Source: Ruminococcaceae bacterium UBA3323
Lineage (GTDB): Bacteria > Bacillota > Clostridia > Oscillospirales > Acutalibacteraceae
Assembly: GCA_002361935.1 (NCBI GenBank)
Contig: DESD01000048.1
Coordinates: 57,596 to 85,670 of the forward strand
Direction of reading: 5' to 3'
Length of the DNA stretch: 28,075 bases
The translations under genes were made by a program, and so were the position numbers. The notes under the pieces were generated by a model. It saw only the letters and a program-made list of their open reading frames with translations, was not told the origin of the DNA and searched no databases. Numbering within the stretch: position 1 is the first letter of the stretch; every line of letters starts with the position of its first letter. Below, piece after piece: positions 21,439 to 28,075 of the stretch.

Positions 21439-22140
21439 TTATTCAAAATAGTTAACAAAATTCAGATCGGAGTGCATTGAAAAAGCTTCATTATGATTAA
21501 GAATAATATGATCAGCAAGATAAACACCGATATTTGAAAGCATATCTCTGAGCTTCAGGGTAAAATTAATATCCTCGTTAGACGGATACGCATACCCGTT
21601 GGGATGATTATGTGCAATAATAACACTTACGGCATTGAAGCTGATAACCAATTCCACAAGCTTTCTGATATTAATTTCCATGGAATTGACGCTGCCCTCC
21701 GAAAGAAACCGGCAATTGATGATTCCGTTGGAATTATCAAGCATCATAACGGCAAAGCGTTCGCCTTTATTCTCATACTGAAACATTTCCTTAAAGCAGT
21801 CCGCAGCCGTATCAAGCGTTTCAATAACTCTGTAATTCTTATATCTGTTATCCCTGAGCCGTTTATTTATGTCATATATAAAATTAAGAAAGGTAGCCGT
21901 TTCATTGCCAACACCCTTTGTTTTCATCAACTGATTTTTTGATGCCGCCAGTACATTTTCCAGCGAACCGAAATCTGCCAGAAGGCTTTTGGCAATGGGC
22001 TTTACATCCTTTCGAGGAATACAATAAAAAAGGAGCATTTCAAGCATCTGATAATCTTCAAAGGAGCTGCTTCCTCTCTCGGCATACGCATGAATCATTC
22101 TGCTCCTGTGCCCGGTCTTATCATCCGGCTTTTTATCCAT
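21439..22140 (-). CDS. radC: RadC family JAMM-domain protein
   Basis: The product has 233 residues, the usual RadC/UPF0758 length. A helix-hairpin-helix segment spans about 53-82 (LLADFGSLENVL to TKGVGNETA). The MPN+/JAMM metalloprotease-like domain (about 105-233) has AHNHPNGYAYPSNED, giving a complete H177-x-H179-x7-S187-x2-D190 metal motif. RadC was named for DNA repair, but its enzymatic role is not settled. The start is ATG 22140 with AAAGGAG upstream; 8 more codons upstream lack a binding site. A TATAAT on the minus strand at 22182-22177 may be its -10, with a weak -35. Only a weak hairpin with T-run (about 21390-21425) follows the gene. Confidence 0.88.
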   Translation of the reverse strand: MDKKPDDKTGHRSRMIHAYAERGSSSFEDYQMLEMLLFYCIPRKDVKPIAKSLLADFGSLENVLAASKNQLMKTKGVGNETATFLNFIYDINKRLRDNRYKNYRVIETLDTAADCFKEMFQYENKGERFAVMMLDNSNGIINCRFLSEGSVNSMEINIRKLVELVISFNAVSVIIAHNHPNGYAYPSNEDINFTLKLRDMLSNIGVYLADHIILNHNEAFSMHSDLNFVNYFE

Positions 22141-22212
22141 ACAATTTCTCCTTTCCCGAAACAATTAATATATATATTATATAGCATTCTGCAAAGCATT
22201 GCCACTTTTTAC

Positions 22213-22245
22213 AAAAAAATCTCCCCATAAGGGCTCTTATGGGGA
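22213..22245 (-). terminator. Terminator after the ridA-like gene
   Basis: On the minus strand TCCCCATAAG (22245-22236) pairs with CTTATGGGGA (22231-22222) around a 4-nt loop. GATTTTTTT follows, 8 nt beyond the ridA stop. Confidence 0.9.
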
Positions 22246-22252
22246 AAACCGT

Positions 22253-22624
22253 TTATAACTCAGCAATAACCTCTACTTCGCAAAGAACACCCTTTGGAAG
22301 ATCTTTAACAGCAACACAGCTTCTTGCAGGCTTTGCCGTAAAATATTTTCCGTAAACCTCATTAAAAGCTGCAAAATCATTGATATCTGCAAGAAAACAG
22401 GTTGTTTTAACAGCCTTTTCAAGGCACGTGCCTGCTGCCTCGCATACAGCCTTAAGGTTTTCACATACCTGTGTTGTCTGCTCCTCAATTGTTTTTGCTT
22501 CAACCGTATTTGTTTCAGGATTGATAGCAATCTGACCGCTTGTAAAAAGCATGCCGTTTGCCTTTACTGCCTGACTGTACGGACCGATTGCACCCGGCGC
22601 ATGGGCTGTTGATACATATTCCAT
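22253..22624 (-). CDS. ridA: RidA family reactive enamine/imine deaminase
   Basis: This 123-residue protein is a full-length RidA/YjgF/TdcF monomer of a trimer. The N-terminal APGAIGPYSQAV, central FTSGQIAINP, R101 in KPARSCVAV and E116 in LCEVEVIAEL are the expected active-site and signature positions. RidA hydrolyses the 2-aminoacrylate or 2-aminocrotonate released by PLP dehydratases to the 2-oxo acid and ammonia, preventing damage to other PLP enzymes. The ATG at 22624 has AAAGGAG upstream. It lies 39 nt after the threonine ammonia-lyase gene on the same strand with no terminator between, so the producer and clearer of the intermediate are likely made together. Confidence 0.92.
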   Translation of the reverse strand: MEYVSTAHAPGAIGPYSQAVKANGMLFTSGQIAINPETNTVEAKTIEEQTTQVCENLKAVCEAAGTCLEKAVKTTCFLADINDFAAFNEVYGKYFTAKPARSCVAVKDLPKGVLCEVEVIAEL

Positions 22625-22663
22625 AATGATTTCTCCTTTATCTCTTAATTATTAATAAGTATA

Positions 22664-23863
22664 TCAGTCGCAAACCTCAAAGCCTGCATCTTTAAGTGCC
22701 TGCTTAATCGCAACAATATGTGCATAATCCCTTGTTTCAACTGCTATTTTAAGATAGCAATCCGTTATATTCATATCCAGATCGGTACTGTCATAGCTTA
22801 CGCTTGTAACATTAGCACCTGTTTCGGCAATAATATTGGATACATCGGAAAGCTGACCGGGTTTGTCGGAAAGCGCAATTGTTATATTTGCCTTTCTTCC
22901 GCTCATTTTAAGGCCGCGTTCAATAACTCTGGAAAGAATGGTAACATCTATATTTCCTCCCGAAACAAGGCAGCAAACATTTTTACCGTCTATATCGGGA
23001 ATTTTTCCTGCAAGAACTGCTGCAACAGGAACAGCACCGGCGCCCTCGGCAATAAGCTTCTGCTGCTCAAGAAGCGTTAAAATCGCAAGAGCAATTTCAT
23101 CATCGGTAACCGTATAAATTCCGTCAACATACTTTTTCACAAAATCAAAGGTTAAATCTCCGGGCGTTTTAACGGCAATACCGTCTGCAATTGTCTGCAC
23201 TCTTGAAAGCGTTTCAATTTTATTGTCCAGAACAGATTTTTCCATACTCGGCGCACCTGATGCCTGCACACCGTAAACCTTGCAATTCGGATTAATCTGC
23301 TTTATCGTATAGGCAACACCTGCAATAAGACCGCCGCCGCCAATCGGAACAACAACGGCATCCGTATCCGGAAGCTGCTCTAATATTTCCAGCCCGATTG
23401 TGCCCTGCCCCGCTATAACATCAGGGTCATTGAACGGATGAATAAAGCTGTATCCAAGCTCATCCTTCAGCTCCAGCGCCTTATTATACGCATCATCATA
23501 AACACCCTTCACAAGGCAGACATCCGCACCATAGCGTTTCGTTGCCTCAACCTTTGAAATAGGCGCACCATCCGGAAGACATATCAGACTTTTTATTCCG
23601 CTTTTGGTTGCGGCAAGTGCAACACCCTGTGCATGGTTTCCTGCCGAACAGGCAATAACACCCCTAGCCTTTTCCTCATCACTGAGCTGGCTTATTTTAA
23701 AATATGACCCTCTGATTTTAAAGGAACCCGTTACCTGAAGGTTTTCTGTTTTAAGATAGATATTTGTTCCCTTTCTGATATTCGGAGCAAATATCATATC
23801 TGTTTCACGTATAACCTCTTTTAAAACACGCGATGCTTTATAAACTCTGTCTATCGTTAACAT
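22664..23863 (-). CDS. ilvA: Threonine ammonia-lyase (dehydratase) with ACT domain
   Basis: This 399-residue fold-type II PLP enzyme carries the Schiff-base K49 in TGSFKIRG, SAGNHAQG (about 74-81) and the phosphate-binding loop IGGGGLIAG. Residues about 325-399 form a C-terminal ACT domain (ITIALSDKPGQLSDVSNIIA) for amino-acid feedback. It converts threonine to 2-oxobutanoate and ammonia and usually also accepts serine. A single ACT domain and about 400 residues fit the TdcB/IlvA-like forms common in Clostridia; feeding isoleucine synthesis or threonine fermentation cannot be told apart here, so the symbol is tentative. The ATG at 23863 has AGAGGCG upstream and a strong promoter; ridA follows 39 nt later. 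Confidence 0.9.
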   Translation of the reverse strand: MLTIDRVYKASRVLKEVIRETDMIFAPNIRKGTNIYLKTENLQVTGSFKIRGSYFKISQLSDEEKARGVIACSAGNHAQGVALAATKSGIKSLICLPDGAPISKVEATKRYGADVCLVKGVYDDAYNKALELKDELGYSFIHPFNDPDVIAGQGTIGLEILEQLPDTDAVVVPIGGGGLIAGVAYTIKQINPNCKVYGVQASGAPSMEKSVLDNKIETLSRVQTIADGIAVKTPGDLTFDFVKKYVDGIYTVTDDEIALAILTLLEQQKLIAEGAGAVPVAAVLAGKIPDIDGKNVCCLVSGGNIDVTILSRVIERGLKMSGRKANITIALSDKPGQLSDVSNIIAETGANVTSVSYDSTDLDMNITDCYLKIAVETRDYAHIVAIKQALKDAGFEVCD

Positions 23864-23892
23864 TTTTTCGCCTCTTGACTGATTTTTTGAAT

Positions 23893-23921
23893 ATTCTAAT
23901 ACGATTGTTTTATTTTGTCAA
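23893..23921 (-). promoter_or_regulatory. Promoter of the threonine ammonia-lyase-ridA operon
   Basis: Minus-strand TTGACA (23921-23916), a 17-nt spacer and TAGAAT (23898-23893) form a near-consensus promoter. No terminator hairpin is visible between the LUD gene and here, so read-through from upstream is also possible. Confidence 0.7.
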
Positions 23922-23931
23922 TGAAACATTA

Positions 23932-24576
23932 TCAATAGCCTAACTTCTCATTAACAAGAATCACCTTGATTCTGTCCTTATGCTTCTGCTGTGCAGTTAC
24001 TACATAATTGCAGCATATACGCTGAGGGCTTTTGCAGCCGTCACACATAAGCGGATTTTCGGCACCAAGACTTATACACTGCCCCGTTGCGGCACAGGGT
24101 GTTTTGCAGTTCAGGCGCTGCGTATTAAGCGGAGCGGCACTTTCCTTCACTCTTCTGACTGCAGCATTTATATCGGGCACAATTTTATTTATTCCCACAA
24201 CCATAATCACCTGCCTTGGGCCGAAAACGATGCAGGCAACACGATTGGAATTGCCGTCAACATTATAGAGCTCACCGTTTTCCGTAACGGCATTTGAAGA
24301 GCAGAAATACGCATCACAGCCAAAGGCCCTGATATAGCAGTTTCTTAATTCCTCGCCCTCAAGACCGCGGCGGTCTATAAAATCATAGTAACCGCTTTCA
24401 AGCAGAGCAGACACACCGGTTTCATTCAAACTTACACTTCCTCCGTTTGACACGGTGCTTCCCTTTGGCACAAGGGATTTTACAAGCGGAACAACATCTT
24501 CCTTCGTTTCCGCAAAAAAAGCCTTTATGCCGTTTCTTTCAAGATTTTCCATTGTTTTTTTAATTTTTTCCGTCAT
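23932..24576 (-). CDS. LUD-domain protein (LutC/YkgG-like) with cysteine-rich tail
   Basis: The product has 214 residues in the LUD (DUF162, lactate utilisation) family. The start KIKKTMENLERNGIKAFFA and the segment TVSNGGSVSLNETGV match that family, and FGPRQVIMVVGINKIV is a later core strand. The tail holds a cysteine cluster (C157, C161, C167, C178, C181, C188, C189) with CDGCKSPQRICCNY, which could bind metal or an iron-sulfur cluster. No LutA or LutB partner gene is adjacent, so a lactate oxidation role is unproven. The ATG at 24576 has GGAG 8 nt upstream and starts one nt after the comM stop, so the two genes are translationally linked; a GTG at 24585 is an alternative start. Confidence 0.85.
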   Translation of the reverse strand: MTEKIKKTMENLERNGIKAFFAETKEDVVPLVKSLVPKGSTVSNGGSVSLNETGVSALLESGYYDFIDRRGLEGEELRNCYIRAFGCDAYFCSSNAVTENGELYNVDGNSNRVACIVFGPRQVIMVVGINKIVPDINAAVRRVKESAAPLNTQRLNCKTPCAATGQCISLGAENPLMCDGCKSPQRICCNYVVTAQQKHKDRIKVILVNEKLGY

Positions 24577-24577
24577 C

Positions 24578-26104
24578 TTAATCACTCCAGTATTTTCTGT
24601 CTAAGCTTCTGAACTGAATTGCCTCTGCAACATGGGATAGCTCAATGCTTTCACTTTCCTCCAAATCGGCAATGGTTCGCGCAATTCTTAAAATCTTATC
24701 ATATGCTCTGGCAGACAGCCCAAGCTTATCAAAGCTTAATTTAAGCAGATTGGATGCTTCATCCGTCAAAACACAGAATTCCTTTGTAACCTTAGGGCTC
24801 ATTTTTGCATTGCAGGAAATATCCGTACCCTCAAAGCGTTTGCGCTGAATTTCCCTTGCCCTGTTCACCCTTTTTCTGATTTCAGCGGAGGTTTCCTCCT
24901 TGTTTTTTGAGGAAAGCCTTTCATAATCAACAGGTTCAACCTCAATATGCAGATCAATTCGGTCTAAAATCGGGCCGCTCACCTTATCTCTGTATCTTTT
25001 TCTTGCAGCCTCCGTACAGGTGCACTGCCTTGCAGGATGTCCGTAATAGCCGCATGGACAGGGGTTCATTGCAGCAACCACCATAAGATTGGACGGATAG
25101 GAAACAGAGCCTCCCGTTCGCGTTATGGTAATTTTTCCGTCCTCAAGAGGCTGACGGAGAGCTTCCTTGGCACGTCTGTCAAACTCGGGGAATTCATCCA
25201 TAAACATAACACCGTTGTGTGCAAGGCTGATTTCTCCCGGTCTTAAACTGTGACCTCCGCCTGCAAGCCCCTGCGCAGATATAGTATGGTGCGGGCTTCT
25301 GAAAGGCCGTTTTGTTATAAGCTGAACACCATTCGGCAATTCCCCTGCTATTGAATAAAGCTTCGTGGTTTCAAGCTGTTCATCAAAGGACATTTCGGGA
25401 AGTATGGACGGCAGACGCTTAGCCAGCATGGACTTACCCGTACCCGGCGGACCTATCATAATGCAGTTATGCCCTCCTGCCGCTGCAATTTCAAGCGCAC
25501 GCTTTGCATTTTTCTGCCCCTTAACATCCTCAAAATCAAGCATTTCATCCGCAGTGGCCAAATACTCAACGCTCTGATAACACGGAGGAATCACGCATTC
25601 GTTGCTTAAATGCCTTAAAATATCATATATATTTTTAACAGGAAAAACATCAATTCCTTTTACAACGCTTGCTTCTGTTTTATTTTCATAGGGAATAAAA
25701 ACAGAGCCTATATTATCCTCCCTTGCCTGAAGAAGCATGGGAAGCACACCGTTGCAGCCCCTTACCTCTCCGTCAAGCGAAAGCTCGCCCACAAAGGCAT
25801 AATCGCTTATATCAGCCTGAATCTGCCCCGTTGCCTTCAGAATTGCAACTGCAATCGGCAAATCATAGATAGGTCCCTCTTTTTTAACATCGGCAGGTGC
25901 AATATTAACCGTTATACGGGAAACAGGAAAATCAAACCTGCAGTTTTTGATACTTGCCCTTACCCTTTCCCTGCTTTCCTTAACCGCCGCATCGGGAAGA
26001 CCAACTATATCAAAACGTGGCAGACCGCTGCTTAAATCTGCTTCAACAACAACGGAAAAGCTGTTCATCCCGAATATACCAAGACTTTTCGCCTTTGCAA
26101 ACAT
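24578..26104 (-). CDS. comM: ComM/YifB family magnesium-chelatase-like AAA+ ATPase
   Basis: The product has 508 residues. The N-terminal domain (1 to about 170), with GLPDAAVKESRERVRASI and NIAPADVKKEGPIYDLPIA, is typical of YifB/ComM. The AAA+ core has Walker A GPPGTGKS (218-225), FRSPHHTIS, the Walker B-type FMDEFPEF, and NPCPCGYYGHP with a later CTC, a cysteine cluster characteristic of the family. The C-terminal part (GLSARAYDKILRIARTIADL) matches the Mg-chelatase C-terminal domain. ComM is a hexameric helicase that helps branch migration of incoming DNA in natural transformation in Gram-negative bacteria; the role in Firmicutes is less clear. The ATG at 26104 has GAGGTAG upstream. The LUD gene follows at once. 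Confidence 0.92.
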   Translation of the reverse strand: MFAKAKSLGIFGMNSFSVVVEADLSSGLPRFDIVGLPDAAVKESRERVRASIKNCRFDFPVSRITVNIAPADVKKEGPIYDLPIAVAILKATGQIQADISDYAFVGELSLDGEVRGCNGVLPMLLQAREDNIGSVFIPYENKTEASVVKGIDVFPVKNIYDILRHLSNECVIPPCYQSVEYLATADEMLDFEDVKGQKNAKRALEIAAAGGHNCIMIGPPGTGKSMLAKRLPSILPEMSFDEQLETTKLYSIAGELPNGVQLITKRPFRSPHHTISAQGLAGGGHSLRPGEISLAHNGVMFMDEFPEFDRRAKEALRQPLEDGKITITRTGGSVSYPSNLMVVAAMNPCPCGYYGHPARQCTCTEAARKRYRDKVSGPILDRIDLHIEVEPVDYERLSSKNKEETSAEIRKRVNRAREIQRKRFEGTDISCNAKMSPKVTKEFCVLTDEASNLLKLSFDKLGLSARAYDKILRIARTIADLEESESIELSHVAEAIQFRSLDRKYWSD

Positions 26105-26151
26105 AAAACTACCTCATATGTATCTGAAAATTTAAAATATACTTAAATAAT

Positions 26152-26180
26152 ACTATATCAAATTACAAGTATATTGACAA
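26152..26180 (-). promoter_or_regulatory. Promoter of comM
   Basis: Minus-strand TTGTCA (26180-26175), a 17-nt spacer and TATAGT (26157-26152) form a good promoter. Its -35 lies on the same bases as the -35 of the divergent mutase promoter. Confidence 0.6.
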
Positions 26181-26202
26181 CAGATTTTAATAAGATTAAA
26201 AT
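26174..26202 (+). promoter_or_regulatory. Promoter of the phospho-sugar mutase operon
   Basis: Perfect TTGACA (26174-26179), a 17-nt spacer and TAAAAT (26197-26202) lie 30 nt before the ATG. The -35 overlaps that of the divergent comM promoter, so the two should compete for RNA polymerase. Confidence 0.7.
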
Positions 26203-26232
26203 ATAACTAAGAAAATTTAAGGAGTTGGCACA

Positions 26233-27951
26233 ATGAATACAAATGCGCTTTATAAGGAATGGCTTGAAAAGGCCGATTACGATCCCGATTTAAGAAAAGA
26301 GCTTGAAGAAATCAAGGATAATGCAGAAGAAATAGCAGACAGATTCTACAGATGCCTTGAATTCGGCACGGCGGGCTTAAGAGGCGTTATAGGCGCCGGA
26401 ACGAACAGAATGAATTACTACACTGTGTGCCAGGCAACACAGGGCCTTTCTGATTTTCTGAATAAGAATTTTGAAAACCCAAGCATTGCCATCGGCTACG
26501 ATTCCCGAATCAAGAGTGCGTATTTTGCCGAAGAGGCTGCAAAGGTTTTAGCTGCAAACGGAATTAAAGTTTATCTTTATAAAGAGCTTGAACCAACCCC
26601 ATGCCTTTCTTTCGCAATTCGAAAATTCAAAACATCAAGCGGTATCATTCTGACTGCATCGCATAATCCCGGAAAATACAACGGATATAAGTGCTATGAC
26701 AGCAACGGATACCAGATGACGGACGAAGCTGCCGCAGAAACATATGAATTTATCCAAAAGGTTGATTATTTTACCGGAATTAAAACAACAGATTTTGACG
26801 AAGCTGTTAAAAACGGAATGATAGAATACATAGGTGAAGAAACCATTCAGGATTTCCTTGATGAGGTTGAAAAGCAGTGCATAAATAAGGGCATCTGCAA
26901 AAAGGCAGGGCTCTGCGTTATCTACACTCCGCTTAACGGAACCGGCAACAAGCCGGTAAGAGAAATCCTGAAAAGAATCGGTGTTGAAGATATCCGCATT
27001 GTACCCGAGCAGGAGCTGCCGGACGGCAATTTCCCTACATGCCCTTATCCGAATCCCGAAATCAAGCAGGTTTTTGAATGCGCTTTCAAAATTACGGAAC
27101 AGGTTAAGGCCGACATTATTATTGCAACCGATCCTGACTGTGACCGTGTAGGCATTGCCGTTCCGAATAAAAACGGCGAGTATGTGCTTATGAGCGGCAA
27201 TGAGGTAGGCGCAATGATGCTGAACTACCTTCTTTCTCAGAAAAAGGAAAAAGGAATTCTTTCGCCCAATGCAGTTGCTGTTAAATCCTTTGTTTCAACA
27301 GACCTGGCAGAAGCGATAGCAAAGAAATACGGTTGTGCCTTTAAGAATCTTTTAACCGGATTCAAATATATCGGCGAGCTTATTACAAACCTTGAAGCTG
27401 AAGGCAGAGCCGATGATTTTGTTATGGGCTTTGAAGAGTCCTACGGCTACCTTGCAGGAACGCACGCAAGGGATAAGGATGCAGTGGTGGCATCCATGCT
27501 TATCTGTGAAATGGCTGCCTTTTACAAAATGCAGGGCAAATCGCTTGTTGATGTTATGGATGAGCTTTACAGCGAATTCGGCTATTACTGCAATACCGTT
27601 AAAAGCTATGAATTTGAGGGCGCCGCAGGAATGGATAAGATGCAGAAGATTATGAACACGCTGCGTGAAAATCCGCCTAAGGAATTAAACGGAATGGCCG
27701 TAACCTATATCGGCGATTATAAAACAAGCATTGCAAAGGATTTAGAAAACGGAACGGAAACAAAAATTGATTTGCCGAAATCCAATGTGCTTGCATACAA
27801 AATGGCAGGCGGCAACGGACTGATTATCCGCCCGAGCGGAACAGAGCCGAAAATCAAAGCATATATAACTGCAATCGGAGAAAGCAAGGAAGCCTCACAG
27901 GCTCTTGCCGAGAAGTTGATTTCCGAAGCGGATAAGTTTATGGAGGTGTAA
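26233..27951 (+). CDS. pgcA: Phospho-sugar mutase (alpha-phosphoglucomutase/phosphomannomutase)
   Basis: The product has 572 residues, the length of PgcA-type mutases. The four functional sites of the alpha-D-phosphohexomutase family are intact: phosphoserine loop LTASHNPGKYNG with S143, the magnesium loop ATDPDCDRVG (D300, D302, D304), the sugar-recognition loop MGFEESYGY (E401-S403) and the phosphate-binding loop RPSGTEPK near the C-terminus. It interconverts glucose-1-phosphate and glucose-6-phosphate, and probably mannose phosphates, linking glycolysis with glycogen, UDP-glucose and envelope polymers. The ATG at 26233 has AAGGAG upstream. A tiny membrane-protein gene begins 2 nt after its stop. 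The symbol follows the Bacillus orthologue and is tentative. Confidence 0.9.
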   Translation: MNTNALYKEWLEKADYDPDLRKELEEIKDNAEEIADRFYRCLEFGTAGLRGVIGAGTNRMNYYTVCQATQGLSDFLNKNFENPSIAIGYDSRIKSAYFAEEAAKVLAANGIKVYLYKELEPTPCLSFAIRKFKTSSGIILTASHNPGKYNGYKCYDSNGYQMTDEAAAETYEFIQKVDYFTGIKTTDFDEAVKNGMIEYIGEETIQDFLDEVEKQCINKGICKKAGLCVIYTPLNGTGNKPVREILKRIGVEDIRIVPEQELPDGNFPTCPYPNPEIKQVFECAFKITEQVKADIIIATDPDCDRVGIAVPNKNGEYVLMSGNEVGAMMLNYLLSQKKEKGILSPNAVAVKSFVSTDLAEAIAKKYGCAFKNLLTGFKYIGELITNLEAEGRADDFVMGFEESYGYLAGTHARDKDAVVASMLICEMAAFYKMQGKSLVDVMDELYSEFGYYCNTVKSYEFEGAAGMDKMQKIMNTLRENPPKELNGMAVTYIGDYKTSIAKDLENGTETKIDLPKSNVLAYKMAGGNGLIIRPSGTEPKIKAYITAIGESKEASQALAEKLISEADKFMEV

Positions 27952-27953
27952 CC

Positions 27954-28055
27954 ATGCACAGAGGATGGGTAAAGGTTACTGCAATTATTCTTGCGGTTTT
28001 AATGGCGGGCAGCGGCCTTATAGGCGGAATATATGCACTTGTTTCAAGTTTATAA
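27954..28055 (+). CDS. 33-residue single-span membrane peptide (DUF4044-like)
   Basis: A short frame encodes MHRGWVKVTAIILAVLMAG and continues to LVSSL: a short basic N-terminus followed by one hydrophobic helix of about 22 residues rich in Gly and Ala. GGAGGTG (27942-27948) overlaps the mutase stop region and sits 5 nt before the ATG, an excellent ribosome binding site, and the gene begins 2 nt after the mutase stop, implying translational coupling. The shape (basic head, one helix, about 35 residues) recalls the uncharacterised Firmicute family DUF4044, but I am not certain of membership. It is not a cleaved secretion signal by appearance. Function unknown. Nothing further can be read in the last 20 bases of the window. 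Confidence 0.6.
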   Translation: MHRGWVKVTAIILAVLMAGSGLIGGIYALVSSL

Positions 28056-28075
28056 GTCAAGACCTCCGGCTAAGC

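Overview
The window looks like chromosome from a low-to-moderate GC Gram-positive anaerobe, most likely a Clostridia (Eubacteriales) gut-type organism. The basis is strong purine-rich Shine-Dalgarno sites, A/T-rich intergenic regions with TTGACA/TATAAT-type promoters, compact intrinsic terminators, and families typical of Firmicutes (NptA-PhoU phosphate transporters, membrane-anchored XRE regulators, GPH symporters, paired ABC exporters). This is inferred from gene content; no rRNA marker is present. I see no tRNA, rRNA, CRISPR array, transposase or phage structural gene.

Layout. (1) 1-900 is an accessory-looking patch. It has a long imperfect inverted repeat with mirror-image promoter-like sequences, candidate small RNAs, and two tandem paralogous 69-residue Cro/C1-type regulators whose promoters and 3' ends are strikingly alike. 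(2) 900-6350 is a divergent catabolic-looking cluster. A class III aminotransferase and a tandem-domain class II aldolase lie on the minus strand; a TetR regulator and an FGGY sugar kinase lie on the plus strand. Palindromic operators sit just downstream of the aminotransferase promoter. No substrate can be assigned, and this is the best candidate for an undescribed pathway. (3) 6350-13790 is a probable phosphate-responsive island. Two Na+/phosphate cotransporter paralogues with fused PhoU-like domains bracket a PhoP/PhoR-like two-component system, a membrane-anchored XRE regulator and a stand-alone E2-type acyltransferase. Both transporter promoters carry about 11-bp spaced repeats resembling PhoP boxes. 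(4) 13800-19640 is an export operon: two half-size ABC exporter subunits (probable heterodimer), a YoaK/DUF1275 membrane protein and a MATE efflux protein, with overlapping or closely spaced genes. (5) 19650-26104 is a minus-strand run: GPH sugar symporter, RadC, a threonine ammonia-lyase plus RidA pair, and ComM followed by a LUD-domain protein. (6) 26150 to the end holds a phospho-sugar mutase followed by a 33-residue membrane peptide that looks translationally coupled.

Functional links. RidA removes the reactive enamine/imine made by the lyase encoded just upstream. The two-component system plausibly controls both flanking phosphate transporters. The kinase, aldolase and aminotransferase plausibly act in sequence on one polyol or amino-sugar-like compound under TetR control. 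The ABC pair most likely forms one exporter. These links are inferences from gene order and family knowledge.
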